Translations under genes and position numbers: made by a program
The notes under the pieces: generated by a model
Told to the model about the DNA's origin: nothing
What the model saw: only the letters and a program-made list of their open reading frames with translations
The model's database searches: none
Shown: positions 58,956 to 64,000 of the stretch, piece after piece
Position numbering within the stretch: position 1 is the first letter of the stretch
Layout: the number at the start of each line of letters is the position of its first letter
Assembly: GCA_026874595.1 (NCBI GenBank)
Contig: CM049314.1
Span: forward strand, 78,047,300-78,111,299
Origin: Sipunculus nudus
Taxonomy: Eukaryota > Annelida > Sipuncula > Golfingiida > Sipunculidae
Reading direction: 5' to 3'
Length of the DNA stretch: 64,000 nt

Positions 58956-61616
58956 CAAGGGACCCATGGGTCATGGCGCTCAGCTGTTATATGTGATAAA
59001 AAATATCATTTGGGAAAGAGGCACATGCTGGTTTTGTGTGGTAATAAATATAAGCTTTATTATGAGTTGTTGGTGTTCAGCTTATGTATGATTTTGATAG
59101 TATCTTTGGAGACAGGGAAGAGGATTTTTTTAATTTATTTTATTAACAAATGGAGTGCTATTGTCACACAGATTTTGACTTGGTCATATAACTTATAAGC
59201 AGCACATTTAATAAAAGAGTTTAACTATTTATTAAAATTTAATAATAAATATTGTGCCATTCTAATTTTTATTTTAAAAAAATAATAAGAAAATCATATG
59301 ATTTTTTTTTAAATAAAATATAACTGAAATGATTATTGAAATAATATTATAGAATATATTCATAAATGCATTCATGAATACATTTTGAAAGTATCTGCAC
59401 TGGTATTCAAATACTTTCATTTTTACCTGAATTCCGATTCTTATGCAATAACATTTTTTAATGCAGTATATATTCATATTTGTATTCAAATACATTTGCA
59501 AAGCATTCGCACCATGTCTATCGCACCATGTCTATTATTTATTCAGTTTTAGCCAAACAATGATGTTGCGAATCCAGAATATACAAAATTCACAAATTTA
59601 AATAATGATCATAAGTACCTGGTTTTATGGCTTTTATTTATATTAAAAAAAAATAAATGTAATATATTCACTTTGGACTACTTTCACATCAATCTACACA
59701 CTAGACACAGTAGGAATCTAGATTAATATTATCAACGGCATCTTTGTCTATCACTAATTTCCTTCATATGATCCCTAATGATTAGTAATGAATAATATGA
59801 TTTATTTTTTTATCATTAAAATTTAACTGAAAAATACCATAGGTGACTGCTTGGTGTTATTTGGAATAACACTGACATTGACATTCTATCCATCCATACA
59901 AGATTCTTACATCATCAGTAACAGTAATTTTCTGTTACTCATCAAATAACAAATTCCTTTTCTAGTAATTTGTTATTAAAAACCACTAAAAAATTATTAA
60001 TTTTTTGTTTATTGTTATGTTGTTTTTCAAAACAACTACTAGATGAGTTGGGTTGGACACCTGGATTAACTGTGGCTGGGCATTAGCTGCCTGGCTGCCC
60101 CAGTGCCCTTCGCTCAAGCGTGCATAATCTGATGAAAGGTCAACAAGGTCAACATACAGGTGACTGAAGAGGGGCTTGATTGAGCTTTGGTCTGACATGG
60201 TCTCATAAAAACATTAATAAAAGCTACAATATTTGGCCAATTTGTTTCAGCTTTCTAAATTACAAAGATGAAATCCTTATGTGTGCATGATATGAAAATT
60301 ATATCAACAGTGCTCTCAGGAAACAAACGTGCCATGGCAAAATTGGGCAAAATTTAAGGTATTAATTTTATATTTATACTAATAACTTATAAAATTTGTA
60401 AAATTCAGAACTAATATTTGGTATTCAATTGAATCTTGATTTAATAATGTTACATCCCTGACAAAAAATCTCTAGCTTCAGCAATCCACTTGTTAAGGGA
60501 GAAAATATATTTCTTGATTTTTTAAAAAGTGCATCATGTTTGGGCCCATAACTTAAAACAATTACGCAATACTGACATCATTTCTGGCATAGCGAATGTA
60601 TAGAAAAATATGCATATTATATATGATCAAAGTCAGATCAGTGGATTTTATATTAGGCAGTCTTACAGTGTAACAATGGGTTTTTAATGGAAAAATGAAG
60701 TTTTTCATTAATATTTCGAAGGAATTAAGTCCTAGTGATCAAATTTTTGGCATGGTAGGGGATTTTGGAGACATCTGACTGAATGCCAAATTTAAGGAAC
60801 TTAGAGCTGAAGCTGGGGAGCTTGAGCTCTAGCAAACTGCATAACACTAGCTTGATGTAAACAATATGTGACATGGTGCTTGAAAACTTGAATAAAATCT
60901 ACAGTTTTTGATCAACTGGTTTCAAATTTTTGGTGTTAACAGTTGAAATGGTAACAAAAACATGCTTTGAAAATTAAATCCTCAGCAGTTACAGGGAAAA
61001 AACGTGCCATGGTCAAACTTGGGCAAAATTTAAGGTACCAATTTTATATTTTTGCTAATATTAAAAAAAAATTTGACAGATTTTGATCTAATTTTTGGTA
61101 TACAATTAAATTTTGATCAATTAAAGTTGTATTACTGAAAAAAGTCCCTACCTTGAACACTTTTGGTCTTAAGTGACCAAATATCTTTCCTGATTTTTTT
61201 ACAAAGTCCATTATGTTTGGGCCCATAACTTTTTTAAATTAAATAATACTGACTTAATTTCTGGCATGTACATAGAAACTATATAGAGGAATATTTATGG
61301 TAAATATGAAGAAAACCAGATGAGTGGTTTTGATATTAGGCAGTCCTGAAGTGTGAAAATAGATTTCTAATAAAAAATTGAGGTTTTTCCCTAATATCTC
61401 GAAGGAACGAAGTCCTATTGACCCAATTTTCGGCATGGCAGGAGATTTTGGGGACATCTAACTGTATGCCGAATTTCAGATTCGTAGGTCCATTGGTGTC
61501 AAAACGTGCCAGTCTTATGGACGGACATCCAGACAGACGGCAAGACAGACAGACGGACGGACGACAGACAATGGACCACAACTATAGCTCAGATGACTTA
61601 TAGTCAGCTGAACTAG
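58956..61616 (+). repeat. Interspersed repeat R1, copy 2 (longest)
   Basis: It starts CAAGGGACCCATGGGTCATGG and ends AGCTCAGATGACTTATAGTCAG CTGAACTAG. It is collinear with copy 1 but lacks the R2 insertion. Its 3' half contains a tandem duplication of about 677 bp (units from about 60193 and 60870), shown by repeated GACATGGT...TAAAAGC/TCTAC, CAGGAAA.AAACGTGCCATGG, TTGGGCCCATAACTT and ATATTTCGAAGGAA.. blocks. No protein domain was recognised. Confidence 0.75.
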
Positions 61617-61840
61617 AAACAGAAACAGTTTTGAGATACTGTGATGCATATGAAACATTTACAGATAGACAGACGAGTGGACAGAATGGACTAATACCTT
61701 TATATCACTTTCAAGGGAATAATGCATTTAAGTTTATATTTAATCCTATTTTTTTTTAGCATATCCACTTTTTCCATTAACAGTTTTTATCATATTCATT
61801 TTTTTTCATTTACAAGTTTTATAATTTTGTAATAAAAAAC
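61617..61840 (+). repeat. R2, 3' half
   Basis: It resumes at AAACAGTTTTGAGATACTGTGATGC and matches 47830-48030 of the intact R2. A new CATGGGTCACGGTGCTCAGCTG start motif follows at 61841. Confidence 0.75.
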
Positions 61841-62465
61841 ATGGGTCACGGTGCTCAGCTGATTGTGATTGGACCATAAATGTTACTCCATTGTGATACT
61901 ATACCGAGTCGTTAAAGCTTATGAATATCATGGACATGTTGGGCTATTATAAAGGAATGTAATGTAATATGTGAGTAAATAATAAATAATATAACCTGAC
62001 TGATGGATTAATAGAGTCAAATATGGTGGTTTATTTTTTATTTAATTTAGGAGGGGTTGAAAACTGCAATATATCTGAGCAAGTATGAATGCAATGACAG
62101 CAGTAATAAGCAGTAGTAGAATGATGATAAGGCTATTTGTTGAAGGATCTATAGTGTATGGAAGTCTGCAAGATTTCAATTTGACATATATGATGTTGTG
62201 ATTTACTATGCTGATGAGGGGATTTATGAATTTGTTACTGTATGACACAATATCTCTTCAGTCTTGACAATCTACATTATTTTGAAGCCCACTATGTCTA
62301 CATATTACACAATATTGACATAATTTCTTGCATGTACATAGGTAACTATGGACGAATAGTTATACAAAATATTAAAGTATGAATATATCTGATTCTTGTT
62401 TACTGAGGCTGACACTGGGATGGGGCTCAGAGAAGGGAACAGTGAGGACAGCTATGAGGTGGATG

Positions 62466-62510
62466 AAGAGAGAAAAGGAGAGAGAGAGAGAGAAAGAGAG
62501 ACAGAGAGAG
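62466..62510 (+). repeat. (GA)n microsatellite
   Basis: GA-rich simple repeat with A and C interruptions. Confidence 0.9.
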
Positions 62511-63298
62511 GGGATGGAGCATTCAACAGTAATTAAACACCTGGAAGTTTAAAATCTAAAATATTATGAAAAGCAGATAAAGTCTGATCGGAAAAGGTAA
62601 TCTTAGCCATGACTGGTTGATATGATTGAAGAAATTGTTGCAAATAATATTTTTCAGATCTGACCATGTGTTTCCATTGGTTATCTTTTTGATAAGCTGT
62701 TTACAGTTCAACAGTTTACAGATTTGTTTAATGAGATCCAATTATTTTAATAAACCTATTTTCTATTTTATCATATGTATACAGTAGCCATAATGTCCCC
62801 ACTTAACAGATTAGAAGGATTGACAGGGGGAGGGGGTTATGATTGGAGTTAAAATGCCTCAGTCTTTCTGTATATATTATCTTTAATTATTAAATTTTAT
62901 GGAAAAGCAATAGAACTATTGTTCACAGTGCCAAAGAGCAGGGACTCTATGGGTGGGGGAAGAGGATGGTGGGAGGTACAGCACCCTTGCATATTCATAC
63001 AGGATATTAAATTGAATTAAAATTAAATGGAAAGGTGGAGAAACAAAGTAAATCATTTTAATTCCCATTCTACTGAGCCAAGAAAAATTAACAATATTTG
63101 CCTTTATTCATTTTTTTCAATACATTGTTTTTTTCCAGGTTTAAAAATGTAACTACACATTTACAGAATAACATATATATATATATGAATATTTCAGTTG
63201 ATTCACATTACTAAATTGCTTCAACATTCATAGCTAATTAATCTGGTTGATAGTACCTGTCAACACAGAATGGGTTGCAGGGAGAATGAGAGGCTTAG

Positions 63299-63318
63299 GG
63301 GTGAGAGAGAATGGGAGA

Positions 63319-63349
<31 letters not shown>

Positions 63350-63430
63350 CAAGAGAGAGTGAGCTAGACTGTCATGGAGATAGAGAGAGAGAGAGAGAGC
63401 TAGACTGCCAGAGAGAGAGAGAGAGAGAGG
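63299..63430 (+). repeat. Long interrupted (GA)n with GCTAGACTG inserts
   Basis: GA repeats are broken twice by GAGCTAGACTG(T/C)CA (63360 and 63399). The Arg/Glu-rich open frame across it is an artefact of the repeat. Confidence 0.9.
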
Positions 63431-63479
63431 CTCTCTGGTAATTACTGCCTGACCCAGACAATCACACAGTTGAACCGGT

Positions 63480-64000
63480 TATGTATACTGCCCAAGCACA
63501 CATTTCACTGACTTGATGTAAATAATCAAGGCATGGTGCTTGAAAACTTGAATGACATCTACAGTTTTTGATCTATTGGTTTCAAATTTCAGATTTTAAC
63601 AGATGAAATGCTTATGTGTACATGCTGTGAAAATTAAATCCACAGCACTAACACTAGTAACAGGAAATAAATGTCCACTGTAAGTCATGTTAATTATCAT
63701 GCATGCTTTTTACAATGAAGTTACTTGTTATTCAATAATTTCAGGTTGCCCACAGCCAAAAGTACTCCAGCACAAATGATATGAGTTAAACTTTTCATTA
63801 AAAATTGGAATTATTGGGCAAAATATAATTTTAATTAATAAAATATTAACAGTAACATTTGAAAAGATTCCGTTTAATAATATAATTGAAATAAATGATT
63901 AAAATAAAATTATAAAATATATTCATGAATGCATTAATGAGTACATTTTGAAAGTATTTGCACTCAAATTCTTTTTTTTTACCTGTATTAGTATTTGTAT
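63480..64000 (+). repeat. R1-related fragments running off the window
   Basis: 63535-63680 matches 60870-60990 of R1 copy 2 (GGCATGGTGCTTGAAAACTTG, GATTTTAACAG.TGAAATG). 63890-64000 matches 47405-47500 and 59340-59440 (ATTCATGAATGCATTAATGAG, ACATTTTGAAAGTATTTGCAC). The order differs from intact R1, so this is a rearranged or composite copy. Confidence 0.6.

Larger units (their letters stand above)
61841..63479. other. Non-coding stretch with GA-rich tracts
   Basis: It begins with another GGGTCACGGTGCTCAGCTG-type repeat start (61841-61863) whose body was not matched elsewhere. No gene was recognised. (GA)n tracts are at 62466-62510 and 63299-63430. Confidence 0.4.

Noticed and set aside
63247-63441. 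Arg/Glu-rich open frame
   Set aside because: It is a translation of the (GA)n simple repeat.
38960-64000. CRISPR array or other spaced direct-repeat defence locus
   Set aside because: Direct repeats here are either tandem without unique spacers or long dispersed elements; the DNA is eukaryotic and no cas genes are present.

Overview
This window reads as eukaryotic nuclear DNA from a marine invertebrate, most likely a mollusc (bivalve-like). The grounds are spliced genes with GT-AG introns, AT-rich non-coding DNA, many microsatellites, a tRNA-derived SINE with a Meta-SINE-like core, non-LTR retrotransposons with APE-type endonucleases, and interspersed repeats beginning near GGGACCCATGGGTC that carry TGACCTTGACC-type modules. 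The host assignment is inference from repeat style; no species is claimed.

Host genes are few. The only convincing intact gene is a two-exon arylamine N-acetyltransferase-like gene (30777-32754, +). Others are fragments: the last exon of a U1-type C2H2 zinc-finger gene (55002-55192, -), two diverged copies of an unrecognised exon with the same splice phase (6489-6753 and 18927-19180, both -), and a decayed glutamine synthetase/lengsin-like gene (4074-5229, -) that still has an intron boundary.

Mobile elements fill the first half. A 2.1 kb stretch bounded by short inverted GAGCCCTGCG repeats with G-rich subterminal DNA (9078-11206) looks like a non-autonomous hAT-type element. Next to it lies a 5'-truncated Ty3/Gypsy-related LTR retrotransposon (11338-16235) whose pol order is protease - integrase - RT - RNase H. 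That order is typical of Ty1/Copia and, among Gypsy-like elements, of the Gmr1-like group. It is the most notable object here. A decayed jockey/CR1-type LINE fragment (19480-21115, +) and an almost full-length two-ORF CR1-like LINE (21888-26230, -) follow.

The second half (about 33-64 kb) is a nested landscape of long interspersed repeats, named here R1 to R4. Several have shared CCCATGGG-containing starts and hairpin ends. There are also a 62-bp minisatellite, a roughly 0.69 kb tandem duplication, an inverted repeat pair around a decayed ORF, a short (TTAGGG)n-type tract, and many long poly-G/poly-C runs. No rRNA gene, convincing tRNA gene, CRISPR array or bacterial operon was seen. All similarity calls were made by eye from translated motifs and sequence comparison within the window; exact boundaries of repeats are approximate.
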